64,000 nucleotides of DNA from Lujinxingia vulgaris (GTDB taxonomy: Bacteria; Myxococcota_A; Bradymonadia; Bradymonadales; Bradymonadaceae), in NCBI RefSeq assembly GCF_007997005.1, contig NZ_VOSL01000048.1, positions 33,138 to 97,137 of the forward strand, given 5' to 3'. The notes beneath the pieces were generated by a model. That model was not told where the DNA came from and did no database searches. It saw only the letters and a program-made list of their open reading frames with translations. The position numbers and the translations under genes were made by a program. Shown here one piece after another: positions 46,301 to 54,279 of the stretch. How positions within the stretch are numbered: the first letter of the stretch is position 1; each line of letters opens with the position of its first letter.

Positions 46301-49144
46301 CTCCGCGCCCGCGCAGGCCTGCTCGAAGACGCGCTCGATGACGCCAACGTTTGCCTCGGCGAGCGCGAGGAGTGTCCCGGCGAGCTCATCGCCAGCTTCA
46401 TTGAAGAGGTGAGTGTCGCGGGGCGCTTTGACCTGGCCGCGCCCTTTATGGAGCAGGCCCGCGTCAGCCCCGCCCGCAACGCCGCCCAGACCCCGGGACG
46501 CACCCACCCGGCGCTTCTCTCGGGCGATCCGGATCAGGTCCGCACCTTTGTCGATGAGGTGCTCGGCCAGGGCGTCGGGCTCACCGAGCTCGTCAATCAA
46601 CTCGACACCGCCGGCTACCACGCGCTGAGCCAGGCGATGATCGAGGAGGAGATCCAAGAGGGCGACGCTGCCACCGGCGCGCTGCTCCTGCTCAACCGCC
46701 AGCTCGCCATCACCCCGGGGGCCGCCGTCGACGATCTTCTGATGACGCTGCGTCCGGTGGTCGACCCGCTGGAGCGCAGCAATGAGGATTTTGTCGGCCC
46801 CGTCGGTGACACGCTTATGCGCATGGGACGCCGCGATGAGGCCATCGCCTACCTGCGCGCGGCGGTCGATGCGGGCGACGTCAGCTACCTCGGCCAGCTC
46901 GCGCAGGCCCTGATCCTGAAAGGTCAGTTTGAGGAAGGCATGGACCTTCTGATCCGCTCAGTGGAGCTGCCGGGCGCGAACACCGAGAGCGCTGCCAATG
47001 CGGCGATGCGCCTGGAGCTCGCCGCCCAACCCGAGCTGGCCCGACGCCTGCTTCAGGAGCTGGCCGGTCAGCCCGAGACCACCGCCCAGGCCTTCCCGCT
47101 GAAGACTCACTATGACCTGGAGCATCACGGCGATGTCCGCCAGGCGCTGGCCGACGTCGACGCGCACCTCGAGTGGATGCGCCAGCTGCGCGGCGCCGAC
47201 TTTGGCGACGCGTTGAGCTCCAACGCCATCGAAGACGCCATCGTCGGCGCGCTGGAGACCATCGCCTCTCTCGGCTATATCGACGCGGTCCTCGCCCACC
47301 TCGACACGCTGCCCGGGGAGCTTCGCGAGTCGCCCCGCCTTGGACGCCTTCGGCTGCACGCCGCGCTACTTCGGGGCGACGATGAGGCCATCGACGGCGC
47401 CGTCGACGCGCTGCTCACCGCCGCGAACAACGCCCCCGAGGCCCGCCGCCAGATCACTCTGCAGCTCCTCGCCTTCGGGCACACCGCGCGCGCCGAAACG
47501 GTGCTCGCCCCGCTGTGGGAGACCCGGGCCTCCGATCGGGAGAACGTCGCGCTGCAGCTCGCGCTGCTCCGCGCTCAAAACGCCCCCGATGCGGCGATCA
47601 CTGATGCCGCCGAGGCGCATATCAACGCCAGCGCCGACCGCCAACTCGCCCGCACCCTGGTCAGCGAACTGCTCACCGACCTGGCGCTCGATGACCTCGC
47701 GCTGGAGGTCGCCCGACGCGGCGCCGCCCAAATCCCGGTCGCATCCGAGCTCAACCTGGCGCTTAACGCCGCGCTCATCGACGGCGATCTCGACACCCTC
47801 CGCGCCCTCCTGCCGCAGATGGTGCGCACCGCCGATCAGCCCGAGACCGTCCTCGAGAACCTCTATCGCCGCAGCCGCTTCAGCCCCGACATCCGGGTGC
47901 CGCTGGCCATCCTCGACCACCTTCAGGCCATCCGTCCCGCCGCCATCAGCTGGGAGCTCGAGCGCATCTACCTGCGTTTTCGCAACGGCGACGTCGCCCA
48001 GGCCCGCGAGCGCATGATGGCGATGGTCGAGCGCACCGGCGCCCACCCCTCGGTGGTCGACGCGCTGCTCGCCATGCTCAACAACGAGCGCCTCGATGTG
48101 GAGATCGCCCGGGTGCTCGCCACCGAGCTCAACCCCGACACTCTGGGACCGCTTCACCTGCGCGCGATCGCCGAGGCCGAGCTGGCCCTGGGATTTGAAG
48201 ATCGCGCCCAACCCTGGCTCCATCGCCTCGACGCGCTGGCCGGTGACCCCGCACATCGGGTCGCCATCGCCACCGACCTCAACTCGCGCCGCCTCTACAC
48301 CGCCGCGCTGCAGGCTCTCGGGGAACCCCAGCCGGAGAACTCCCCGGCCTACGACGCCGCGCACGCCATCGCCACGATGGGCTCCGGAGAGCCCGCTGCC
48401 GACGCCTTCCTCAACGCCATGCGCCGCGGCATCCCCTCGATCAGCGCGCTGCACGACGCGCTGGTCGCCGCCATCGACGGCGATCTTCCCGACGACGCGC
48501 GCCTGTTGATGGAGACCCTCACCCAGACCCCGATGGCCCCGGCCTACGCCGCGACCCAACCTCTGCAGCTGGTGCTCACCGCCGGGTCGCTCGATCGCAG
48601 CGGTCGCGGCATGCAGTACGTGCGCGACTTCCTCGACACCCGCCTCCCGCGCATCGCCAGCAGCGCCGGCATCAACTGGCAGCAGTTCGCCGGACAGCTC
48701 GCTGAGGCCTACCGCCATGACGACGCGCTGGCCGCCTACGGCGTCTACCGCGACCGCATCTTCCAGTCGCTGCTGACCAGCCCCCGTCGCGAAAACCTGG
48801 CCATCTACCTCAACAACCTGGCCTACATGTACGCCACCACCGACCAGCACATCGACGAAGGCCTTGAGCTTGCCAGACGCGCCATCGCGCTGGCCGGTGG
48901 CCGAAACTCCAGCTACGTCGACACCCTGGGTTGGCTGTACTTCCGCCAGGGCGAGCTGGATCAGGCCCGCGACACCATCAGCCGCGCGCTCAACCTCTAT
49001 GACGGCAGCACCCTGGGCCTCGAAGAGCTCTACCGCCACCTTGGCGAGATCCTCGATGCGCAGGGCCAGCACCACAGCGCGGCCTGGATGCACATCTACG
49101 CCGACCGCGTCGGACAGCGCTCTCCCTGGCAGGGCGCCCCCTGA
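43322..49144 (+). CDS. Giant TPR lipoprotein (1940 residues)
   Basis: ATG 43322 gives 1940 residues and a textbook lipoprotein signal, LLLAGC with Cys25. An upstream in-frame start would add an Arg/Pro-rich stretch and is rejected. The rest is nearly all helical TPR repeats of about 34 residues rich in Ala, Leu, Arg and Glu (AERLLKRLG..., PGRALSYYERSARAGNY). The end is a classical TPR block, NNLAYMYATTDQHIDEGLELARRAIAL, then VDTLGWLYFRQGELDQARDTISRAL. It resembles very large TPR lipoproteins of exopolysaccharide systems (PrsT-like), but no such genes are near. The role is probably an envelope scaffold (inference). A bidirectional terminator follows. Confidence 0.85.
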   Translation: MMKFLLHHRSHSTALLLAALLLAGCAHDLQRGEEALRAGDAALAERIAHEELGNDMANPRANLVLAEALVAQDKHQQALRPATVAEQSGEFGARASLLVARINEALNEPAEAALAYLRARNEDATAVDDAKLAEVLEAGITHAEVRQQLATLIRLRGALRLINADHPAASLERLRADALVYADELVARGEYVDAVDLLEGTLAEDPDFEAGAAQLGSLYLRLDLPDEALRVWRDAASQAPDDAERSRRLASYAERASEFDAHTAAIELLDEAIALLPPPHPDLASLYARQARAYLSAEQPSRAETALRASLDNLASEPTAADYTRLARLATDYGAPQIALSLLLDASESVQLDWPMTELLANLLASRARLDEVEALINRFVEANPPAHVALERAANWAQQRNNLPLARSLYERALQFPETSDNANLALGIVLMELKEREAMLQAFMAYLQAVDMETSSVLQITELLTRERFFEEAERLLKRLGSAAREEIRVVETLAGLYATWGRPADAEATYDAWIASRGNQEEDLRFVAERFWRLGDPGRALSYYERSARAGNYRSWLNVADINFEQGRFPAMSESLERYVANSTPGQEENALADALMRYRRANLPDRVESTLKTLLEAAPDDWRWVEQLSDLYFDTGRDERAITILAQYMSVTDIPAQAFEGILARLSARQRASAALPLARQIFGDRDDYVSNRVFGDVYDAMSREASSDDATELRRRAAHHYRRALERAQKAPEGWSEQADALLRDWIRQADFWRQRRYFEVAKLAYERAIAQGNSPASVAIPYAETLLELGELERAETVLEQLHRDRSRSTRDAVRIAEVLMKYGHYEAAEPYLNLLFASPDADANRQGFTLLATMYRQQDRLDELGPLIDSYLAKAPNTLIARQLILSTLESAGMWDEAIAQLERIASMTPGEHTYLIALNHFRAGRSEKASELLTQWATESAQTEMWLAASDVLANHGELDRALELLDAGVQRAPGDRTLRLQRATLRARAGLLEDALDDANVCLGEREECPGELIASFIEEVSVAGRFDLAAPFMEQARVSPARNAAQTPGRTHPALLSGDPDQVRTFVDEVLGQGVGLTELVNQLDTAGYHALSQAMIEEEIQEGDAATGALLLLNRQLAITPGAAVDDLLMTLRPVVDPLERSNEDFVGPVGDTLMRMGRRDEAIAYLRAAVDAGDVSYLGQLAQALILKGQFEEGMDLLIRSVELPGANTESAANAAMRLELAAQPELARRLLQELAGQPETTAQAFPLKTHYDLEHHGDVRQALADVDAHLEWMRQLRGADFGDALSSNAIEDAIVGALETIASLGYIDAVLAHLDTLPGELRESPRLGRLRLHAALLRGDDEAIDGAVDALLTAANNAPEARRQITLQLLAFGHTARAETVLAPLWETRASDRENVALQLALLRAQNAPDAAITDAAEAHINASADRQLARTLVSELLTDLALDDLALEVARRGAAQIPVASELNLALNAALIDGDLDTLRALLPQMVRTADQPETVLENLYRRSRFSPDIRVPLAILDHLQAIRPAAISWELERIYLRFRNGDVAQARERMMAMVERTGAHPSVVDALLAMLNNERLDVEIARVLATELNPDTLGPLHLRAIAEAELALGFEDRAQPWLHRLDALAGDPAHRVAIATDLNSRRLYTAALQALGEPQPENSPAYDAAHAIATMGSGEPAADAFLNAMRRGIPSISALHDALVAAIDGDLPDDARLLMETLTQTPMAPAYAATQPLQLVLTAGSLDRSGRGMQYVRDFLDTRLPRIASSAGINWQQFAGQLAEAYRHDDALAAYGVYRDRIFQSLLTSPRRENLAIYLNNLAYMYATTDQHIDEGLELARRAIALAGGRNSSYVDTLGWLYFRQGELDQARDTISRALNLYDGSTLGLEELYRHLGEILDAQGQHHSAAWMHIYADRVGQRSPWQGAP

Positions 49145-49158
49145 GGCTCGCGACAACG

Positions 49159-49190
49159 AAAAAAGCCCGGGCCATCGCCCGGGCTTTTTT
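49159..49190. terminator. Bidirectional intrinsic terminator
   Basis: GCCCGGGC (49165-49172) and GCCCGGGC (49177-49184) form an 8-bp stem with loop CATC. Six A precede it and six T follow. It serves the giant TPR gene and the convergent hisG-like gene. Confidence 0.9.
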
Positions 49191-49234
49191 CTGCTTTCAC
49201 GCTTCGCGTCGTCACCGTCACTGGCATCACCGAC

Positions 49235-49984
49235 TCAGCCCGCGATCTCTCCGCCGGAGTCTTCGTCCCACTCCAGAAAGGGCCCCGGCAGCTGCTCGTC
49301 TTCATCATCAAAGGGAATGTCGATCACCGGCGGCGCCGCCACCGGCTGGGACTGCAAGCACTTCACGAGCGCCTGAATCGCGATGCGACGGCGTGAGCCC
49401 AGCGCGCGGTTCACCACGAGCTTAAGCTGACTGTAGCCCAGCACATCGATCGCCCGGAAGTCGTGCTCATGCATCGGCGCCGGATCTTCGAGGCGATCCA
49501 CAAAGGCATCGGCCAACCCCAGCAGGCACGCGGTGTAGGTGTCGCTGACGTTGACCACCTCCACGTTCATCCCGCGATGGGAGAAGACCTCACGCGCCAG
49601 CGCCGGATAAGGCGTCGCGATGCGCGCCAGCGGACGCGACGAGAGGCTCGCGAAGGTCTCGCCCTTCGGCGCCGCCAGAATCAGCGGGTAGCGCCCAAAG
49701 GCAAAGGTATAAGGCCGCCACACCTCCACGCCGGTCTCATTGAGAAGATCGGTGCTCATCACCCCCAGGTGACTGATCGCGTGCTCGACGTAGGTGCCGA
49801 CATCGGCCGGCGCCAGCGGAAAGACCTCAAAATCAAAGCCGCAACCGAGCGGGTCGCCCACGTGGTGGAGCCCCGGCATGTCCAGATCCGGCAGCGCAAA
49901 CCCACAGGCGCGCAGCTGCTCGACGATCGCGTCGAGCTCCGCGCTCATGGGCAACGCCAGCCTCAAGCTCTGTCGCTGTGTCAT
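49235..49984 (-). CDS. hisG: HisG-like ATP phosphoribosyltransferase, short form, degenerate PRPP loop
   Basis: The 249-residue protein matches short-form HisG along its length: VGTYVEHAISHLGVMSTDLL, FGRYPLILAAPKG, RIATPYPALAREVF, GLADAFVD. Two key sites differ. The N-terminal LPKGRL is LPMSAEL, and the PRPP-binding stretch usually like D-x-V-x-T-G-x-T-L is DRLEDPAPMHEHD. The last 40 residues are an acidic Pro-rich tail not seen in typical HisG (about 210 residues). HisG condenses ATP and PRPP, the first step of histidine synthesis, with HisZ. The start overlaps the hisZ stop (ATGA). The homology is firm; catalytic activity is doubtful from sequence. Confidence 0.8.
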   Translation of the reverse strand: MTQRQSLRLALPMSAELDAIVEQLRACGFALPDLDMPGLHHVGDPLGCGFDFEVFPLAPADVGTYVEHAISHLGVMSTDLLNETGVEVWRPYTFAFGRYPLILAAPKGETFASLSSRPLARIATPYPALAREVFSHRGMNVEVVNVSDTYTACLLGLADAFVDRLEDPAPMHEHDFRAIDVLGYSQLKLVVNRALGSRRRIAIQALVKCLQSQPVAAPPVIDIPFDDEDEQLPGPFLEWDEDSGGEIAG

Positions 49985-51096
49985 CCTCGCTCCTCGCCAC
50001 GGGCAATCACGCGCGTGGGCAGGTTATTGCGTCGTCGCTCCAGGACCTCTTCAAAGCCCAGCACCGCATCGCTCTCACGCACCGTCACCACCTCGTGCGC
50101 ACGCCGGCGCGCCCCACCCTGGGCGACCTTCGGATGCAGGAGCTCCACCAGCGTCTCCAACGAGAACGAAAAGCCGACCGCCGGCGTCTCTTTGCCAAAA
50201 CGTCCGATCAAGGTGTCGTAGCGCCCGCCCCGCGCCAGCCTTCGGCTGGCCCCCTCCGAGACCACGCTGAACCCGATGCCGGTGTAATAACCCGGCCCAT
50301 CGATCTCACCCAGGTCGATGCGCACCTTCTTGCCATAGCCGAGCTCGGCCAGCGTGCGCTCAATGTCGCGCAGGTACTGCACCCGCTCCAGCAGCTCCAG
50401 CTCGTTGGGCAACGCCTTCTCGATCCAGTCGAGCTGTTGCAGACCGCCTTCCAGGCCGGCGAGCACCGCGATGGAGTCGATGAAGGGCTTACGGGTGCCG
50501 AGGCCTTCGAGGATCAGGCGCACCTCATCGGGGTCGCGCGCCAGGATCGCCTCTTCCACGTCTTCGCGGATGCGTCTGGGCGCGCCGGTCGCCTTGAGAA
50601 GATGGCGCGCCAGCTGATGATCGGCCAGGTTGATGTGGAACATCTTCAGCCCCAGGCGCTCCAGCACCTCGAGCACCACGAGCAGCACCTCCACATCGGC
50701 CACCAGCCCGCCGCGCCCGATGAGCTCGGCCCCCAGCTGGTAACTCTCAACCTGCGCGCCCGAGAAGCTGCGCTCGATGCGCACGACTTTATTGGCGTAG
50801 CTGACGCGCAGCGGCAGGGGCAGCCCGCTGAGCTGAAACGCAAAGGTCTTGGCCACCGCCGGCGTCACGTCGGGGCGCAGCACCATGAGGTTGCCGCCCC
50901 GATCCACAAAACGAAAGCTGCGCGCGATCTGATCTTCGTCGAGCGCACCCTGCAGGGCGTCAAAGCGCTCCAGCAAGGGGATTTGAATTTCCCGGTAGCC
51001 CCATCCGCCAAAGACCTGCATCGCCTGGGCGGTCACCTGTCGACGCAGGCTCACTGAGCGGTCCAGCGCCGGCGTCGCAAACTGTATATCCAGCAC
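49981..51096 (-). CDS. hisZ: HisZ, regulatory subunit of ATP phosphoribosyltransferase
   Basis: The protein has 371 residues from GTG 51096, with GGGAG at a spacing of 6 nt. It is a histidyl-tRNA synthetase paralogue without the anticodon-binding domain: VFGGWGYREIQIPLLERFD, RFVDRGGNLMVLRPDVTPAVAK, and near the C-terminus YYTGIGFSVV then RLARGGRYDTLIGRFG and PAVGFSF. HisZ is needed by the short form of HisG, and the two genes overlap by 4 nt here. No other his gene is present in the window. Confidence 0.92.
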   Translation of the reverse strand: MLDIQFATPALDRSVSLRRQVTAQAMQVFGGWGYREIQIPLLERFDALQGALDEDQIARSFRFVDRGGNLMVLRPDVTPAVAKTFAFQLSGLPLPLRVSYANKVVRIERSFSGAQVESYQLGAELIGRGGLVADVEVLLVVLEVLERLGLKMFHINLADHQLARHLLKATGAPRRIREDVEEAILARDPDEVRLILEGLGTRKPFIDSIAVLAGLEGGLQQLDWIEKALPNELELLERVQYLRDIERTLAELGYGKKVRIDLGEIDGPGYYTGIGFSVVSEGASRRLARGGRYDTLIGRFGKETPAVGFSFSLETLVELLHPKVAQGGARRRAHEVVTVRESDAVLGFEEVLERRRNNLPTRVIARGEERG

Positions 51097-51485
51097 GTTG
51101 TGCTCCCTGATGGGTCATCTCTCTACGTCGCGCGCTTGCCACTTCGGCGCCCTTTTAGGGGGGCAACCCTGCAGTGTCAATGCCACCTCATGACCACCTC
51201 AGGGCAATCGCAAAGTCCCACAAGATCTTTTTGTGGAGAACCCACCCAATCCGTAGGGAGGGGTCTTGTGCCCCTCCGGAACTCCCAAAGCGGGGACCCA
51301 CAAGGGGTCCCCCTACGGTGGCGGGTGGTGGGGATTCACTTTGCGATTGCCCTGATGACCACCTCATGGCGCGCCCCGCCACCTTCGAGGTAGCGCGCCG
51401 CGCTCGACTGGATTGTCCGGGCCAAGACCATTACTAATGTAACGAATTGCGAATCGTGATCTTCCCCAATCGAATTGGAGTCAGT
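51097..51485. other. Intergenic region with MITE-like insertion
   Basis: About 390 nt between divergent hisZ and the caspase-like gene. The centre is the palindromic element at 51200-51354. The 104 nt on the hisZ side hold a GGGGGGCAACCCT segment, and the 130 nt before the caspase-like gene include the small dyad CCAAT-CGA-ATTGG (51466-51478). No open frame has coding character. Confidence 0.6.
51190..51364. mobile_element. 155-bp MITE-like element with 10-bp target duplication
   Basis: Perfect 17-bp terminal inverted repeats: CAGGGCAATCGCAAAGT (51200-51216) and its reverse complement (51338-51354). They are flanked by the exact direct repeat ATGACCACCT (51190-51199 and 51355-51364). The interior is an imperfect palindrome (CCGTAGGG ... 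CCCTACGG) and codes for nothing. CAGGG ends with an 8-10 bp duplication fit the ISAs1 family as I remember it, so this is probably a non-autonomous derivative of such an IS. Confidence 0.88.
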
Positions 51486-53696
51486 ATGGCGTCTCTTCGC
51501 TCTCGTCATCCATTCTCACTGCTCGCCGCACTTTTTGCCGCGCTGCTCTTTCAGACGCCGACCCTCGCCAGCGCCCAGGCCCCGCCGCAGGGCCCCTACC
51601 CCGCGCTGAGCGCGCCGGCTGCGGTCGAGCGCTCGGGCACGCGTGATGCCGCCATCATTGTGGCGCTGCAGGACTACGTGTTTTTGCCCGACGTCCCCGG
51701 CGCCATCGACAACGCCAACGACTGGGAGCGTTTTTTGAGCGATGACCTGGGGGTCCCCCGGGTGCACACCCTCACCGACCGCCAGGCCACCCGCGAGCAG
51801 CTCCTGCGCTTTGCGGAGCAGGCCGCCTCGGAGGTGGGCGAAGGCGGAACGCTCTGGTTTGTCTTCATCGGCCACGGCGCGCCGGGCTCGGCGACCGATG
51901 GTCTTCTTGTGGGCGTCGACGCCCAGCAAGATCCCGACAGCCTCAAAGCCCGCGGCCTCTCCCAGCAGGCGCTGCTCGATGTGCTCAACGAGGGAAAGCA
52001 GGCCAACACGGTGATGGTCGTCGACGCCTGCTTCAGCGGTCGGGCCTCCAACGGCGACCCGCTGGCCCCGACCCAGCCGGTGATCCCCATCAACGTGCAG
52101 CCGACCTTGAGCAAATCCACGGTGATCCTCTCGGCGGCCGAGGCCACCGAGTTCGCCGGCGCCCTCCCCGGTGCACAGCGCCCGGCGTTTAGCTACCTCT
52201 TGCTCGGCGCGCTGCGTGGCTGGGCGTCGTCGGAGGCGCAGGTCAGCGCCCGCGACGCCTGGTCCTTCACGCGCCGCGCGCTGCGCGGCATCCCCGGGCG
52301 TTTTCAGCAGACCCCCTCGATCTTTGGCAACGACGAGCTCGTGCTGGTGCGGGGCGCCTCCGAGAGCAACCCCGGGATCGAGCAGATCATGCGCACCGCC
52401 GCCTCCAGCCCCTCCACCCCGCGCTCCGAACCCACGCCGGAGCAGGCCAACCCGGCTGAAAACGCGGCGCGCTACCAGAGCTTCGCGCTCAGCCCGGGCT
52501 TTGTCCCCGACCCGGCCATCGGCCGCGGCCTGGCCGGAGGCTCCGTCAACGCCGCCTCGCTGGGCCCGGTCGCCGGCGGTGAGTGCATTGGCATGGTCGA
52601 TGCGCGGCCCGACCACACGGTGAAGCTCACCACCGATTTTGGCTATCTGCGCTTCGGCATCACCAGTGAGGCCGACACAAGCCTGGCCATCCGCCGCCCC
52701 GACGGAAGCTTTTTGTGCGATGACGACACCCACGGCCTCAACCCGGAGGTCGCCGGGCGCATGCCCGCCGGGGACTACCAGATCTTCATCGGCGCCATCG
52801 GCCAGGCCGACGACCGCTCCTACCGCCTGGAGCTCTCCGAGCGCCCGGTCAACGCCGCCCCCCCGCAAAACCCGGGCTCCCCCTCGGCAGAAGCCAACTT
52901 CGCAGCCCTCACCCTCTCCCCGAACTTCACGCCCGACCCGGCCACCGTCGGCGGCCTGGCCGGCGGCAACATCGACGCGAGCGCCATCACCGGCAGCACC
53001 GCCGGATGCGCCGGCAAAATCAGCAACCGCCCCGACCACATCCTCACCCTGAGCGGCCACTTCTCCACCCTCTACCTGGGCGTGAACTCCGAGGCCGACA
53101 CCTCGCTCATCATCCGCCGCCCCGACGGCAGCTTCGTCTGCAACGACGACACCGTCGGCCTCAACCCCCGCATCAGCGGCGCCTTCGCCGCCGGCACCTA
53201 CCAGGTCTACGTGGGCTCGCTGGCCAGCGGAAACCCCTCCTACGACCTCTACGCCTCCGAGCTCAGCTACGGCATCCCCTCCCCCGAGCCCGCCCCCACC
53301 CCCACCCCGGGCGGAAGCTACCAGAGCTTCTCGCTGCGCCCGGGCTTTTCCCCTGATCCGGCCGTGGGCACCGGCACCGCCGGCGGCAGCCGCGACGCCT
53401 CCACCCTGGGCGGCAGCCCCACCGGCCCCTGCGCAGGCAACATCGACACCAGCCCCGACCACCGCGTCACCCTTCAGAGCAGCTTCAGCTACCTCAGATT
53501 CAGCGCGAGCTCCCCCATCGACACCTCCCTTGTGATCCTGGGCCCCGCTGGCAGCCGCTACTGCAACGACGACTCCGACGGCCTCGACCCGGTCATCGAG
53601 GGCGCCTTCCCCGCTGGCGAGTACGAGGTCTACGTCGGCAAGGTCGGCGCCGGGGATAGCGCGAGTTACAGGTTGGAGATCACGGAGCTGCGCTGA
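51486..53696 (+). CDS. Secreted caspase-like (C14) protease with three C-terminal repeat domains
   Basis: ATG 51486 (736 residues) has GGAG at a spacing of 8 nt and begins a signal peptide ending near LASAQA. The caspase fold covers about residues 50-300: VALQDYVFLPDVPGAIDNA, catalytic His130 in FIGHG and Cys182 in VDACFSG. Three repeats of about 120 residues follow, starting near YQSFALSPGF, FAALTLSPNF and YQSFSLRPGF. Each contains a DHxxxL strand, a (L/F)G(I/V)xSEADTSL-like core, a xxPDGSFxC(N/D)DD acidic loop and GxYQVYVG. They resemble PPC-like beta-sandwiches and the acidic loop may bind calcium. Role: an extracytoplasmic protease (inference). It is monocistronic, next to a MITE. Confidence 0.87.
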   Translation: MASLRSRHPFSLLAALFAALLFQTPTLASAQAPPQGPYPALSAPAAVERSGTRDAAIIVALQDYVFLPDVPGAIDNANDWERFLSDDLGVPRVHTLTDRQATREQLLRFAEQAASEVGEGGTLWFVFIGHGAPGSATDGLLVGVDAQQDPDSLKARGLSQQALLDVLNEGKQANTVMVVDACFSGRASNGDPLAPTQPVIPINVQPTLSKSTVILSAAEATEFAGALPGAQRPAFSYLLLGALRGWASSEAQVSARDAWSFTRRALRGIPGRFQQTPSIFGNDELVLVRGASESNPGIEQIMRTAASSPSTPRSEPTPEQANPAENAARYQSFALSPGFVPDPAIGRGLAGGSVNAASLGPVAGGECIGMVDARPDHTVKLTTDFGYLRFGITSEADTSLAIRRPDGSFLCDDDTHGLNPEVAGRMPAGDYQIFIGAIGQADDRSYRLELSERPVNAAPPQNPGSPSAEANFAALTLSPNFTPDPATVGGLAGGNIDASAITGSTAGCAGKISNRPDHILTLSGHFSTLYLGVNSEADTSLIIRRPDGSFVCNDDTVGLNPRISGAFAAGTYQVYVGSLASGNPSYDLYASELSYGIPSPEPAPTPTPGGSYQSFSLRPGFSPDPAVGTGTAGGSRDASTLGGSPTGPCAGNIDTSPDHRVTLQSSFSYLRFSASSPIDTSLVILGPAGSRYCNDDSDGLDPVIEGAFPAGEYEVYVGKVGAGDSASYRLEITELR

Positions 53697-53756
53697 GCTG
53701 AATCGCGTCGGCCGCCGGGGGGGACACGCATGCCCTCCACCCCACCTCTAAACCGG

Positions 53757-54046
53757 TCTCCCACCCCCGTTTTCGCCCCTCACCCCGACAACCAGTCACA
53801 CCTCGCCCCATTTTTACGAGGGTCACCGTGACAGATTGGCACACACAGACCGCCTCAGGGGGGAGGTCACCTCCCCCAAAACACGCGCTTTGGCCGCTTT
53901 TGGGGGAGGTGATCGTGACAGCCTGGCACACCTCGACCGGTTTTGCCGGGGGTCAATTCAGATTTCCCGCACACGATGACCGCGTTTCGGGCAGGTCACG
54001 CCACCAATCTGGCACATCTCGACGGTTTTGCCGGAGGTCGGTGCCG
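53757..54046. repeat. Array of diverged 43-bp periodic repeats
   Basis: Anchors of the form ACA(C/T) recur at 53798, 53841, 53881, 53928, 53971 and 54014, with spacings 43, 40, 47, 43 and 43; a weaker unit begins near 53757. The common parts of a unit are TGGCACACCTCGACCG, then a T-rich centre with CCGGTTTTGCCGG in the best copy, then GGGTCA and GTGACAG. The units are diverged. They contain small dyads such as GTCAC-C-GTGAC. Confidence 0.7.
53868..53911. other. 14-bp perfect hairpin inside the repeat array
   Basis: CACCTCCCCCAAAA (53868-53881) and TTTTGGGGGAGGTG (53898-53911) form a perfect inverted repeat with a 16-nt loop. It spans the junction of two repeat units, where the spacing is 40 and 47 instead of 43. 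No T tract follows on either strand beyond the stem itself. Confidence 0.65.
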
Positions 54047-54279
54047 AGCGCCCTCACCCCCGTCCCCTTCTCCATCGACCTCCACGCCCCGAAACTCGCT
54101 GCGCGACCCGCAACCTACAGGGTTGCCCCCTGTTCCCACCCGCCCCAACTTATGCTACTCCCCTCCTCCCTTCTCAGGCCGCGCACGGGGCGCATCTTCG
54201 GCGCACCGGCGGCCAACGTCGTCGGCCTGCTGCACCTGCGCGGGGCCGACGTCGCAACGATCCCCCCGCGAGGTTTTTT

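Larger units (their letters stand above)
53697..54279. other. Long non-coding region between caspase-like and rnhA genes
   Basis: About 580 nt. Its first two thirds are an array of roughly 43-bp periodic repeats (53757-54046). The rest is Pro/Arg-coding GC-rich sequence without coding signals up to the rnhA start. Open frames across the region have skewed composition and I do not accept them. Confidence 0.6.

Noticed and set aside
53757..54046. The repeat array as a CRISPR
   Set aside because: The units are diverged throughout, there are no near-identical repeats with unique spacers, and no cas gene is present.
54028..54279. A longer start for RNase HI
   Set aside because: The added 84 residues are Arg/Pro-rich without similarity, while GTG 54280 has GAGG at a good spacing.
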